Of a stretch of 64,000 nucleotides of DNA, positions 16,821 to 25,495 are shown piece by piece. A model generated the notes under the pieces. It made no database searches. It was not told where the DNA came from and was given only the letters and a program-made list of their open reading frames with translations. The stretch is taken from positions 62,001-126,000 of the forward strand of contig BQJU01000007.1 in assembly GCA_021604865.1 (NCBI GenBank), written 5' to 3'. Each line of letters starts with the position of its first letter. The stretch's first letter is position 1. The translations under genes were made by a program, and so were the position numbers. This DNA is from Saprospiraceae bacterium (GTDB lineage Bacteria > Bacteroidota > Bacteroidia > Chitinophagales > Saprospiraceae).

Positions 16821-19058
16821 TTGAACGACTAATCGCTTGGTCTGCATGCCATTACCGGCCAATACTCTGATCCAGTAGATGCCAGCAGGAAAAGCATCCA
16901 GTGCTAATTCTGTCCGCTGGCCGGACCAGGATCTTCGGAGTAACTGCTGACCGGTGGCATTGTATAATTCCAATATTTTTTCGCCCACTAATTCGGTAGG
17001 CAATGCCAAAGTAACCCGCTCAGCGGCAGGATTGGGATATAGTTTAAGCCCCAGGTTCCTGAGGGGGGATTGGGTATTAGTATTCACCCCTGAAGGGATA
17101 TTGGTATGATAACCACTAATACCACCACGGTAGTTACCTACGATTAGTTCCATCAATCCGTTTTGATCGAGGTCGGCCATAGCCAGATGGGTTTGAAAGC
17201 CCTCCTTCAAATCACCGAAGGACTCCGTGTCCAGGTCAAATTCCCCGTCCAGATTGCCATCGATATTCGAGTATACCTCAATTCTACCGGTTTCAGTGCC
17301 CATAAATAGTTTAAACTGACCATCAATGTCAACAAATAACGGTGTCGAAAAACCAGTTGAATAGCCGGGGATACGGGCATCCACATTGCCAATTTTCTTT
17401 TGATTGGGTGCCAATTCCGGATCAGCATTAAATTCCGCAACTTCGGCCGTGCCCATGTTTTGATAATAGCTGATTCTGCCAACCTGTGAACCAATCAATA
17501 AATCCAACAAGCCATCTCGGTTGAGATCAACAATCTGCGGGGTACTGGCCTGTCCTACATTGATATTCATATAATTGTAGGTTAGGTTGTTGTATTGGAG
17601 GGGCTGGTTGGGGCCGGCAATATTTTCACCATAAAATAACATACCGTTTTGCTCTCCTATAATGACATCCAGATCACCATCATTGTCCATATCTCCAAAA
17701 GCAGGTGCAAAATAACGGGTGGTTTGGGTAAAGGCATTTAGCCCGAGAAAATCATCATTCACCAGTTCAAAAGCAGGCACGGCAGCAGTACCTATATTTT
17801 CAAAAAGAAAAACCCTGGCGTTAAACATGCCAAAAGGCTCATAAAATGAATAATTGCTCAGAATCAAATCCTGTAGCCCATCTGCATTGTAGTCAATAAA
17901 CTGGGGGCGTGCACCAGAGCCTATATCTATCATATCGGAAATGAGAAATTCTTTGTCCTGAAATGCAAATACCGGATATTCCGTACTGGTGACATTTTCA
18001 TAAAACCACAATTCATTATCCTCGGCATTGCGACGGGCATTTACTGCACCAATTAGATCTTTTTTTCCATCGTTATTGACATCCAGATAAAAAGATGCGG
18101 GATAAATCGGCACATCAAAAACTACATCATAAGAAGGGAAAGTTTCGTCTTGGTTATTGATCCAGGCTTCACCACAGGTACCTCCATTAATCAGGTAATT
18201 CAGGTTGGTAAAGGATAAATCTCCAAGGATGAGTTCTTTATCTCCATCATTATCTCCATCATAAGTCAGAAGCGTTGATCCGGCATGTCGAAATTCCAGG
18301 TCTTCATCCTGTTGCAGTCCATTAAAACATTCTCCAGGGCCTGCTGCCAAATCTACCACAGTAGAAATGCCACTTTCGTAAAATCCACCCCAACAACTTT
18401 CACACAGTTTAAAAATCAGGCTATCTGTTCCATAGCCCATTTCTACCGATTGATTACAAAATAAATCAACATAACCACCACCCAGGCCGAAAGTCAGGAT
18501 ATCCAAGTCGCCATCACAATCCATATCATCCACTGCAGGATAATCAATGGTGCTGACATATAGCTGGGTTGTCCCGCCATTATTAATAGGAATAAAAATG
18601 ATATTGAGTGGTGCATTAAAATTGAAGCGGTTAAATGCGATTTTATCACCATCATAATAGCCAGTATAGACCATTACACCATCCACTTGCTGATCGGAAT
18701 ATGCGAAGATATCCACAATGCCATCACCATTATAATCTCTTAGTAGTACCCACTCTTCCATTGGTGGAAACTGGCTGATGTATTCTGGTGCAAACACATA
18801 ATCGGACTCACCAGCATTACCTTCATTTAAAAATGTCAGCACCTTATTACCAACTCTATCAAAAATGAATAAATCCTGTTTCCCGTCGTTATTTAGGTCA
18901 ACTTCAGACAACTGTGGCGAATTTAACCCACCAGCCAAAGGGTTTTTCAGCGTGACTCCCTCTACAATAAATTCAGCCTGCAAGCGATCAATAATTTGTC
19001 CGTTTAAAGTATAAAATAATGGTAAAGTGATAAGGCAAACAATTAACTTTTTGATCAT
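16818..19058 (-). CDS. FG-GAP/VCBS-repeat protein with T9SS type A sorting domain
   Basis: Secreted 746-residue protein. Signal peptide MIKKLIVCLITLPLFYTLNG; at least eight FG-GAP/VCBS-type calcium-loop repeats with DxNxDGxxD motifs (VDLNNDGKQDLFIFD, DYNGDGIVDIFAYS, DMDNDGDLDVIIGEQNG), consistent with an extracellular beta-propeller. The last 75 residues are a T9SS C-terminal domain beginning LKLYPNPAAERVTLAL and ending GMQTKRLVVQ, so it should be exported and cleaved or attached by the PorU sortase. Function unknown; possibly adhesion or substrate binding. Its terminator-like palindrome overlaps the stop. It is divergent from the antiporter gene. Confidence 0.9.
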   Translation of the reverse strand: MIKKLIVCLITLPLFYTLNGQIIDRLQAEFIVEGVTLKNPLAGGLNSPQLSEVDLNNDGKQDLFIFDRVGNKVLTFLNEGNAGESDYVFAPEYISQFPPMEEWVLLRDYNGDGIVDIFAYSDQQVDGVMVYTGYYDGDKIAFNRFNFNAPLNIIFIPINNGGTTQLYVSTIDYPAVDDMDCDGDLDILTFGLGGGYVDLFCNQSVEMGYGTDSLIFKLCESCWGGFYESGISTVVDLAAGPGECFNGLQQDEDLEFRHAGSTLLTYDGDNDGDKELILGDLSFTNLNYLINGGTCGEAWINNQDETFPSYDVVFDVPIYPASFYLDVNNDGKKDLIGAVNARRNAEDNELWFYENVTSTEYPVFAFQDKEFLISDMIDIGSGARPQFIDYNADGLQDLILSNYSFYEPFGMFNARVFLFENIGTAAVPAFELVNDDFLGLNAFTQTTRYFAPAFGDMDNDGDLDVIIGEQNGMLFYGENIAGPNQPLQYNNLTYNYMNINVGQASTPQIVDLNRDGLLDLLIGSQVGRISYYQNMGTAEVAEFNADPELAPNQKKIGNVDARIPGYSTGFSTPLFVDIDGQFKLFMGTETGRIEVYSNIDGNLDGEFDLDTESFGDLKEGFQTHLAMADLDQNGLMELIVGNYRGGISGYHTNIPSGVNTNTQSPLRNLGLKLYPNPAAERVTLALPTELVGEKILELYNATGQQLLRRSWSGQRTELALDAFPAGIYWIRVLAGNGMQTKRLVVQ

Positions 19059-19110
19059 GGATAGTTTTTAAGGAGAATATTTTTTAATTAGGTTATTATT
19101 TTGAATCCTG

Positions 19111-19118
19111 TATATTTG
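19111..19118 (+). promoter_or_regulatory. Bacteroidota -7 promoter box (TATATTTG)
   Basis: TATATTTG matches TAnnTTTG, 49 nt upstream of the antiporter ATG at 19167. Confidence 0.45.
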
Positions 19119-19166
19119 TCATATTAGGAGGTTCAAAACCTGAGGCCAAATTTATAAAAACAAGCA

Positions 19167-21239
19167 ATGAAAAACCGTTATCTACTGACAATTCTCCTGT
19201 TTTGTTGTCTACATTTCAATTCCTGGGGTCAGGAAAATTCAGATAGCATAGTTCAAGTACAACCAGCACCAATCCCTACCATTGAAATAGGCCAGTACAG
19301 CCTCAATGTTTCAGAAGGAAAACTGGTTTTTAATGCTGGCGGTCTAAACGGGAATGCAGCCATAAGCATCAATGGTGAAGATAAAACACTGGTTTTCAGG
19401 AATGGGATAGCGGAAATGCCCGTCGAAAGTTCGGCTTCGGGAGCCTTGTACCTGATCAAGACCGGCAAACACAACCATCACCTATACCATCTATCAGACC
19501 TGGGCAATAACCAATATCGGTTACGTAATATTCCGATGTGGCTTTCTCTTTTGCCGCCACTGATCGCCATTTTGTTGGCACTCATTTTTAAGGAGGTCGT
19601 TGTCTCACTTTTTGTTGGCGTATGGACTGGCGCCTTTATTGCCGGAGGATTGCGGATCGATTCTCTTTATTATCTGATTGTAAGTTTTTTAGCCGTAGTT
19701 GAAAAATATATGATCACTGCCCTCAATGATAGTGGTCACCTTTCCGTCATCATCTTTTCTCTGATGATTGGTGGCATGGTAGCTGTTATATCCCGCAATG
19801 GAGGCATGGCTGGGGTTGTTAATGCTTTGTCTCGCTATGCCAAATCGCGCCGTAGCACCAAATTTGTTACCTGGCTGCTGGGGGTAGCCATCTTTTTTGA
19901 CGATTATGCCAATACCCTGATCGTTGGTAACACGATGCGTTCAGTAACCGATAAATTTAAAATATCCAGAGAAAAACTGGCCTATATTGTAGATAGTACC
20001 GCTGCTCCCGTAGCTGCTATTGCCTTCATTACCACCTGGATTGGGGCTGAGCTAGGATATATTGACGACGGTATCAAGTTGTTGCATAACTTCGACACCA
20101 GCCTTACACCTTATGCCATATTTATCGAATCCCTAAAATATTCGTTTTACCCCTTTCTGACCCTGATTTTCATCCTGATGTTGATCTACCTGAAAAGGGA
20201 TTTCGGCCCCATGGTAAAGGCAGAAAAAAGAGCATTGTACCAAGGCCAGGTAGCACCCAAAAGCGCAGAAAACACCAGAGATGAAGAATTGGAAAACCTA
20301 GACCCTGTTCCTGGAGCTCCCCATAAATGGCACCATGCTTTTATTCCCGTTGTACTGGTTATTTTGATGACCATTTTTGGCCTTGTGGATTCGGGTTTGA
20401 GCAGTTTGTATGAATCTGTTCAAGAGGCAGGTGGCCAATTAGCTTCTCAAAGTTGGGGAAGTGTTTGGTCAGCAATGGGAATACTACTTCCAGAAGGAGA
20501 AGGCGGTTTTTTTGTGAAATTGGGTAGGGTAATTGGTGCTAGTGACTCTTATAAAGCATTGCTTTGGGCCTCACTCAGCGGTTTGCTGATGGCGATAGCA
20601 ATTACCCTTTTCAATAAAACCATGAAACTAGGAGAAACCATCAACACTGTGATTACGGGTTTCAAAACCATGCTACCTGCCCTGATAATATTGGCTTTAG
20701 CCTGGTCATTGGCTCTGACTACTGAAGAATTAAATACCGCCACTTACTTGACTTCAGCCCTGGCCGATAGTATCAACCCTTATTTTGTACCGGCTATTAT
20801 CTTTGTTTTGGCGGCTTTTATCTCTTTTTCTACAGGCTCCAGTTGGAGCACCATGGCCATTTTATATCCTATTGCCGTGCCGACTATTTGGGCGATTTGC
20901 CTGGGCGCAGGCTGGACTCCAGAAGAAAGCATGCCGATGCTGTATAATGTGATTTCGACTGTTTTGGCTGCTTCCGTACTTGGCGACCACTGTTCACCAA
21001 TATCTGACACCACCATTTTGAGTTCCTTGGCTTCCGATTGTAATCACATTGATCACGTACGTACCCAATTGCCCTATGCCCTTACGGTAGGTATCGTAAG
21101 TTTGGTAGCTGGCTCATTAGCCACGATGCTTGGAGGTGGCTGGTTGGTTTGTTTTAGCCTGATGATTGCCAGTATCGCGGCACTCTTTTTGATAATACGA
21201 TATGTTGGAGAAAAAGTTGAAGACCTTGAGGAGGGTTAG
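19167..21239 (+). CDS. NhaC-family Na+/H+ antiporter with an N-terminal signal peptide and periplasmic domain
   Basis: Integral membrane exchanger of the NhaC superfamily. The transporter part, about residues 122-690, has some 11-12 hydrophobic segments and family motifs: FFDDYANTLIVGNTMRSVTD, TGSSWSTMAILYPIAVP and VLGDHCSPISDTTILSSLA. The first 110 residues are extra: a signal-peptide-like start (LTILLFCCLHFNSWG) and a beta-rich domain (IEIGQYSLNVSEGKLVFNAG). The gene overlaps the end of the convergent thioesterase by 4 nt. Ion or substrate specificity is not visible; some NhaC-like proteins carry malate/lactate instead. Confidence 0.88.
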   Translation: MKNRYLLTILLFCCLHFNSWGQENSDSIVQVQPAPIPTIEIGQYSLNVSEGKLVFNAGGLNGNAAISINGEDKTLVFRNGIAEMPVESSASGALYLIKTGKHNHHLYHLSDLGNNQYRLRNIPMWLSLLPPLIAILLALIFKEVVVSLFVGVWTGAFIAGGLRIDSLYYLIVSFLAVVEKYMITALNDSGHLSVIIFSLMIGGMVAVISRNGGMAGVVNALSRYAKSRRSTKFVTWLLGVAIFFDDYANTLIVGNTMRSVTDKFKISREKLAYIVDSTAAPVAAIAFITTWIGAELGYIDDGIKLLHNFDTSLTPYAIFIESLKYSFYPFLTLIFILMLIYLKRDFGPMVKAEKRALYQGQVAPKSAENTRDEELENLDPVPGAPHKWHHAFIPVVLVILMTIFGLVDSGLSSLYESVQEAGGQLASQSWGSVWSAMGILLPEGEGGFFVKLGRVIGASDSYKALLWASLSGLLMAIAITLFNKTMKLGETINTVITGFKTMLPALIILALAWSLALTTEELNTATYLTSALADSINPYFVPAIIFVLAAFISFSTGSSWSTMAILYPIAVPTIWAICLGAGWTPEESMPMLYNVISTVLAASVLGDHCSPISDTTILSSLASDCNHIDHVRTQLPYALTVGIVSLVAGSLATMLGGGWLVCFSLMIASIAALFLIIRYVGEKVEDLEEG

Positions 21240-21778
21240 GTCTTTAGCGTAAACCCGTCAAATAAAGTTTTGATTTCCACGGCCTCTTCCGGTTTCATAC
21301 GGCCACTCAGGAGCAGACGTACTTCCCTGCGGCGTGGGGCACTATCAAAACGTTGTTGTTCTATTTCCGTCAATGGAATCACCTGAGGAACGGGAACAGG
21401 TTTGCCATTTTCTTCATCCAGGGCCACAAAAGTGTAATAGGCATGGTTACAACGCCGTGGGTTCTGGCCTTTGATATCCGCTGCAAAAACTTCGACAAAT
21501 ATTTCTACGGAAGTACGAAAGGAACGGGTAGTCGTGACTTCGATGGTGATAACATCCCCTACCCTAATTGGTTTTTGAAAGGAAACGTGGTCTACTGAGG
21601 CTGTAACAACATGTTTTTCACAATGTTTACCCGCGCAGATACCACTTGCAATGTCCATCCATCTCAACAGATTGCCACCCATCAGGTTACCCATCGGGTT
21701 GGCATCATTGGGCATTACCATTTCTGTCATCACCGTTTTAGAGTCAACTACTTTCTTGGGTCTTAATTCCTCACTCAT
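21236..21778 (-). CDS. Acyl-CoA thioesterase, hotdog fold
   Basis: Hydrolyses acyl-CoA to free acid and CoA. It is a 180-residue single hotdog domain, with the BFIT/YciA-type active region MPNDANPMGNLMGGNLLRWM followed by DIASGICAGKHC. The strand block VDHVSFQKPIRVGDVITIEV and the NPRRCNHAYYTFVALDE region also fit. It ends 4 nt inside the neighbouring antiporter gene (convergent). Chain length preference is unknown. Confidence 0.9.
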   Translation of the reverse strand: MSEELRPKKVVDSKTVMTEMVMPNDANPMGNLMGGNLLRWMDIASGICAGKHCEKHVVTASVDHVSFQKPIRVGDVITIEVTTTRSFRTSVEIFVEVFAADIKGQNPRRCNHAYYTFVALDEENGKPVPVPQVIPLTEIEQQRFDSAPRRREVRLLLSGRMKPEEAVEIKTLFDGFTLKT

Positions 21779-21797
21779 GCCTCTTTTTTAATGTTTC

Positions 21798-22208
21798 TTA
21801 TCTGATCATTACCCCTTTCCGGTTGATGAATGGAATCGTTGTAAAGTTCTCTTCAGCAATGCTTCCGGTGACAAAAATATATTTTTTGTCATACATATAA
21901 CCATCGTATGAAAAGCTCACCCAATATTCGTTAGTCAAGGTAAAAAGTCTACGCTGGATAGGTTCGATTTTTTCAACAGCCATGGGACCGATTTCTTCAA
22001 AAAAGTGCCGAAGGGTTGTGGTTTTCATGTGTTCACCATCAATCTCACCATATCCCTTGGAACTGATCAAAACACTATTTATGGCCTCCTCACGTAAATT
22101 GATAACATAGGTATCCCAAAGTTCGCCATCAATTCCATCCTCTGGCGGTACCATAGCAATCGCTAAATCTTCTACTTTAAGTTGTGGAATATCTTTTTTC
22201 ATGATCAT
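21798..22208 (-). CDS. Conserved hypothetical protein (MKKDI-type Bacteroidota family)
   Basis: A 136-residue cytoplasmic protein with no signal peptide. It contains WDTYVINLREEAINSVLISS, then KGYGEIDGEHMKTTTLRHFF, and ends FINRKGVMIR. From memory it resembles a widespread Bacteroidota family often mislabelled as a phenylalanyl-tRNA synthetase fragment; it has no tRNA-synthetase motifs. An in-frame TTG upstream at 22283 was rejected in favour of the ATG pair at 22208/22202, where MIMKKDIPQLK begins. A TATCTTTG box about 100 nt upstream fits. Function unknown. Confidence 0.7.
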   Translation of the reverse strand: MIMKKDIPQLKVEDLAIAMVPPEDGIDGELWDTYVINLREEAINSVLISSKGYGEIDGEHMKTTTLRHFFEEIGPMAVEKIEPIQRRLFTLTNEYWVSFSYDGYMYDKKYIFVTGSIAEENFTTIPFINRKGVMIR

Positions 22209-22309
22209 TTGCAGGACTAAGCACATAGCTTTCAATGGGAGCGAGCTCCAAACATGCGCTAATCTTAAGAAATTGTAAATCAAAATACCTGCCTCCCTAA
22301 AAAGGTTGG

Positions 22310-22317
22310 CAAAGATA
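22310..22317 (-). promoter_or_regulatory. -7 promoter box (minus-strand TATCTTTG)
   Basis: Plus strand reads CAAAGATA, i.e. TATCTTTG on the minus strand. It lies just 5 nt beyond the lipB stop and points at the conserved hypothetical gene. Confidence 0.45.
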
Positions 22318-22321
22318 ATAT

Positions 22322-23038
22322 TTAGTTTGCAAACTGAAAATTAAATAATCGGGCAAATTGTTGACGAAGATTTTCCTTGACTTCGAAGATGGGCATTTCT
22401 TTCCCCAATTCCATTTGCATAGAAGTGACACTTTTGTCCTTGTCATCAATACCACAAGGGATGATATTGGAAAAATGTTGGAGTGTAGGGTTCACATTAA
22501 AAGCAAATCCATGCATGGTAACCCAGCGGCTCAAATGCACACCAATGGCACAAATTTTTCGCTGGGGCAAACCATTGCCGGCTTCCAGCCAAACACCGGT
22601 GTATTCCTTAATACGCATCCCCTCAATACCATAATCTGCCAGCGTTCGGATTACAGCCTCTTCCAGATAACGGACATATTTATGCACATCGGTAAAAAAG
22701 CAATCCAGATCAAAAATCGGATAACCCACGATCTGACCGGGACCATGATAGGTGATATCTCCACCCCTATTGATCTTAAAATATTCAAAACCCTGTGCCT
22801 CCAATTCATGCTCCTTGAGCAACAAATGGTCAATTGATCCACTTTTACCAAGTGTATATACGGGCGGATGTTCACAAAACAATAAATAATGGGGATGGCC
22901 ATCAGTGGAAATCACACGGGGATCCTGCTTTCGTTTGGCGAGTTTAAAATCGACCACCTCGCGATGCAGGCTGGTCTGATAATCCCAGGCCTCCTGATAG
23001 CTGATGTTCCCTAAATCTTCGAAAATTACTTTTTCCAT
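22322..23038 (-). CDS. lipB: Lipoyl(octanoyl) transferase
   Basis: Moves octanoate from acyl-carrier protein to lipoyl domains, the first step of lipoate synthesis. Motifs: NRGGDITYHGPGQIVGYPIF (substrate pocket), QRKICAIGVHLSRWVTMHG, and the catalytic cysteine in NIIPCGIDDKD. With ATG at 23038 the protein is MEKVIFEDLG... and 238 residues, the usual length. A longer upstream frame (to 23182) is low-complexity and rejected. A TAAATTTG box on the minus strand at 23060-23067, 22 nt upstream of this ATG, supports the choice. Confidence 0.95.
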   Translation of the reverse strand: MEKVIFEDLGNISYQEAWDYQTSLHREVVDFKLAKRKQDPRVISTDGHPHYLLFCEHPPVYTLGKSGSIDHLLLKEHELEAQGFEYFKINRGGDITYHGPGQIVGYPIFDLDCFFTDVHKYVRYLEEAVIRTLADYGIEGMRIKEYTGVWLEAGNGLPQRKICAIGVHLSRWVTMHGFAFNVNPTLQHFSNIIPCGIDDKDKSVTSMQMELGKEMPIFEVKENLRQQFARLFNFQFAN

Positions 23039-23059
23039 ACGGTATTTGTAATGAGCGCA

Positions 23060-23067
23060 CAAATTTA
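23060..23067 (-). promoter_or_regulatory. -7 promoter box for lipB (minus-strand TAAATTTG)
   Basis: Plus strand CAAATTTA is TAAATTTG on the minus strand, positioned 22 nt before the lipB ATG. Confidence 0.4.
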
Positions 23068-23089
23068 ACGATTTTGTGGGTTGTTTGGT

Positions 23090-23153
23090 TGAGTGGGATA
23101 TATAGTGAGAGTGCGATGTGGTGATATGGTGAGAATGTGATAGGGTGAGGTGT
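23090..23153. repeat. Low-complexity GTGA-type stretch upstream of lipB
   Basis: Irregular repetition of GTGAGA, GTGATA and GTGGTG words over about 65 nt, purine/GT-rich on the plus strand. Not coding on either strand as far as can be seen. Confidence 0.5.
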
Positions 23154-23220
23154 CTAAAATCTCTATAAAAAATCTCAAACATTTCTTACCTTAGAGGTTG
23201 TTTCACCCAAAATCAATCCC

Positions 23221-24285
23221 ATGAAAAAAAACCTACTTAGCATTCTTTTTTGCCTGATGGCAATGCTAACCTTCGCCCAACCTCCCGCTCCCAACTTCAA
23301 TGTAGTAGATAGTGATGGTAATGTCCACCGCCTGTACCAGGATTACCTCGATCAGGGCAAGACGGTAGTCATCAAACTCTTTTTTACCACCTGCCCTCCC
23401 TGTAATGCTATTGCCCCACTTATGGAGCCATTTTATCAATCCTGGGGTGGTGGCGAAGGTGATGTAGAGTTTATCAGCCTCAGCATTATGGGTTTTGATT
23501 CCAGTGTTGAAGTCGCCAATTATAAAACCAATCATGGACATACCTTTCCTGGTGTTGGGACAGATGGGGGAAGTGCAGCGGCACGTGCGCCCTATACCAA
23601 TGGTACTTATGGCCAATTTCTGGGTACACCAACTTTTGTAGTGATTGCTCCTGATCGGTCAGTGACCTATGATCCACGAAGCAATAGTTTTACGGCTACA
23701 ATTGATCTGGTGGATGCAGCGATTGCCTCTACTGGTGCCCGCAAACCATTCAACTTATCCGGTACGGTGACCAATATCAATGATGATCCGGTAGTTGGAG
23801 TTATTGTGCAAATGGCCGGTGTTGGGTCCGTAGATACAACGGGTGAGGATGGACATTATACGCTTAGTGGTTTTATCCGACCAGATAGCAGTTATCAGGT
23901 TGAAGTAACCAAAAATGGGGCGTACAATAATGGAGTAACCAACTTTGATTTGATTAAAATCAGAAAACAAATTCTAAGCATTGAAAACTTGGGTTCTCCC
24001 GATAAATTGCTGGCAGCTGATGCCAACCGCTCTTCGAGTGTCAGTACCCAGGACTTAATTGCACTGAATAAACTGATTTTGACGATTGTAGATTCCTTGC
24101 CTAATCAGGATTCCTGGATATTTATTGATGCCGATTACGAATTTGCTCAACCTAATTCGCCCTATTCGGAAGTATACCAAACCCAGGAAGCCTTGCCGTC
24201 TTTTGATTTGGAACATGCCAACACCCTAAACATTCGCGCTATAAAAATTGGCGATGTGAATGGTTCTGCCAATCTACAGGAATAG
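23221..24285 (+). CDS. Secreted thioredoxin-fold protein with carboxypeptidase-regulatory-like and dockerin-like segments
   Basis: Three parts are seen in 354 residues. First a signal peptide (LLSILFCLMAMLTFAQ). Next, about 25-180, a TlpA/AhpC-like thioredoxin domain with a CxxC redox motif in FTTCPPCNAIAPL. Then, about 175-230, a beta-sandwich of the carboxypeptidase-regulatory type (FNLSGTVTNINDDPVVGVIV, DGHYTLSGF). The last part has dockerin-like duplicated calcium loops (ADANRSSSVSTQDLIALNKL, then KIGDVNGSANLQE). It presumably acts in the periplasm or outside the cell as a thiol-disulfide enzyme. The protein ends right at GDVNGSA, where related secreted proteins usually continue to a T9SS sorting domain. 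Confidence 0.82.
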   Translation: MKKNLLSILFCLMAMLTFAQPPAPNFNVVDSDGNVHRLYQDYLDQGKTVVIKLFFTTCPPCNAIAPLMEPFYQSWGGGEGDVEFISLSIMGFDSSVEVANYKTNHGHTFPGVGTDGGSAAARAPYTNGTYGQFLGTPTFVVIAPDRSVTYDPRSNSFTATIDLVDAAIASTGARKPFNLSGTVTNINDDPVVGVIVQMAGVGSVDTTGEDGHYTLSGFIRPDSSYQVEVTKNGAYNNGVTNFDLIKIRKQILSIENLGSPDKLLAADANRSSSVSTQDLIALNKLILTIVDSLPNQDSWIFIDADYEFAQPNSPYSEVYQTQEALPSFDLEHANTLNIRAIKIGDVNGSANLQE

Positions 24286-24338
24286 TAGGGTTGTTGCACA
24301 GGGGTGAGTCCGCCATACCCCTCGCGAAACAACGCTAC
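24285..24338. repeat. Imperfect palindrome, family A, at the 3' end of the thioredoxin-like gene
   Basis: Left arm GTAGGGTTGTTGCACAGGGG (24285-24304) pairs with ACCCCTCGCGAAACAACGCT (24317-24336). The outer arms resemble those at 16734-16820 (TTGTTTCGC.AGGGG and TTGTTGC.CAGGGG). The first base is also the last base of the upstream stop codon. Could serve as a terminator. Confidence 0.6.
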
Positions 24339-24379
24339 TATTATGACAGTATCGTGAAGGTATTTCTTCCTATAAAAAT

Positions 24380-24387
24380 TATATTTG
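24380..24387 (+). promoter_or_regulatory. Bacteroidota -7 promoter box (TATATTTG)
   Basis: TATATTTG, ending 14 nt before the ATG of the TolB-like lipoprotein; matches TAnnTTTG. If used, the transcript leader is very short. Confidence 0.5.
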
Positions 24388-24400
24388 TCCAAAAATTGAA

Positions 24401-25495
24401 ATGAAGAAGATTCTGCTTTGTATTTTGCCTATTGCATTATGGGCTTGTGGTAATAACACAGAAACAACGAAAACAACAACCGAAACGGCTGCCCCTATTG
24501 TAGACAGCCTACGCCTGGATGGAGAAACCCATCTTAAAAACTTACGTCAACTCACTTTTGGGGGCGATAATGCCGAAGCCTATTTCAGCTTTGACAATAG
24601 TCACCTGGTTTTTCAAGCTACCAATCCAAAGTGGGGCGTGGAATGTGATCAGATTTATTACATGCCGATAGAAGGTTATACCGGCAATCAACCACTTTTG
24701 GTGAGTACCGGCAAAGGCCGAACGACCTGTTCCTATTTTATGAAAGGTGACAACAGTATCGTCTATGCTTCTACCCACCTGGGAGACGAAGCTTGCCCGG
24801 AATCCCCGCGATTAGTTGGTGGCAAATACGTATGGCCGGTTTATGAAACCTTCGACATTTTTGTGGCTGATCTAAAGGGCAATATTATTCAACAATTGAC
24901 TGATTCTCCGGGTTATGATGCGGAAGCTACCGTGTCTCCAGATGGTTCGATGATCGTATTTACGTCTACCCGTTCCGGCGATTTGGAATTGTATACCATG
25001 AATGCTGATGGCACGAATGTGAAACAGGTTACTGATGGACTTGGATATGATGGCGGTGCCTTCTTTTCCCCTGATGGTAAACAATTGATTTTCCGCGCAT
25101 CCAGGCCCAAAACTGACGAGGAAGTAAAGACCTATAAGGAATTTCTGGCTCAGGGATTGGTTCAACCTACCAATTTGGAATTGTTCATTTGTAATATCGA
25201 CGGTTCCGACTTGCGTCAGATTACCAATCTGGGTGGTGCCAATTGGGCTCCATTTATGCACCCCTCCGGTGAAAAAGTAGTTTTCTCTACCAACCACCAC
25301 ACTGAATCGGGACGACAATTCAATATCTTTTCCATCAACATTGATGGCACAGGCTTGGAGCAAATCACCTTTGATTCTGTTTTTGATGCTTTCCCAATGT
25401 TTAGTTCTGATGGTAAACACCTGGTTTTTGCATCTAATCGCAACAACGGTGGTACCAGAGATACCAATATCTTTTTGGCAGATTGGGAGGACTGA
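24401..25495 (+). CDS. TolB-like PD40 beta-propeller lipoprotein
   Basis: Predicted lipoprotein: MKKILLCILPIALWACGNNT has a lipobox ending in the cysteine at residue 16. The remaining 340 residues carry PD40/WD40-type blades with the TolB signature, e.g. ATVSPDGSMIVFTSTRSGDL and ELYTMNADGTNVKQVTDGLG, then FFSPDGKQLIFRASR. It lacks the N-terminal domain of true TolB and has no tol-pal neighbours, so it is a TolB-like sensor or binding protein on the periplasmic side. The blade LEQITFDSVFDAFPMFSSDG is close to the C-terminus. Function unknown. Confidence 0.85.
   Translation: MKKILLCILPIALWACGNNTETTKTTTETAAPIVDSLRLDGETHLKNLRQLTFGGDNAEAYFSFDNSHLVFQATNPKWGVECDQIYYMPIEGYTGNQPLLVSTGKGRTTCSYFMKGDNSIVYASTHLGDEACPESPRLVGGKYVWPVYETFDIFVADLKGNIIQQLTDSPGYDAEATVSPDGSMIVFTSTRSGDLELYTMNADGTNVKQVTDGLGYDGGAFFSPDGKQLIFRASRPKTDEEVKTYKEFLAQGLVQPTNLELFICNIDGSDLRQITNLGGANWAPFMHPSGEKVVFSTNHHTESGRQFNIFSINIDGTGLEQITFDSVFDAFPMFSSDGKHLVFASNRNNGGTRDTNIFLADWED

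Noticed and set aside
23039-23182. 5' extension of lipB to an upstream start.
   Set aside because: The added residues are low-complexity (HSHH...), and a -7 box sits between this region and the ATG at 23038.
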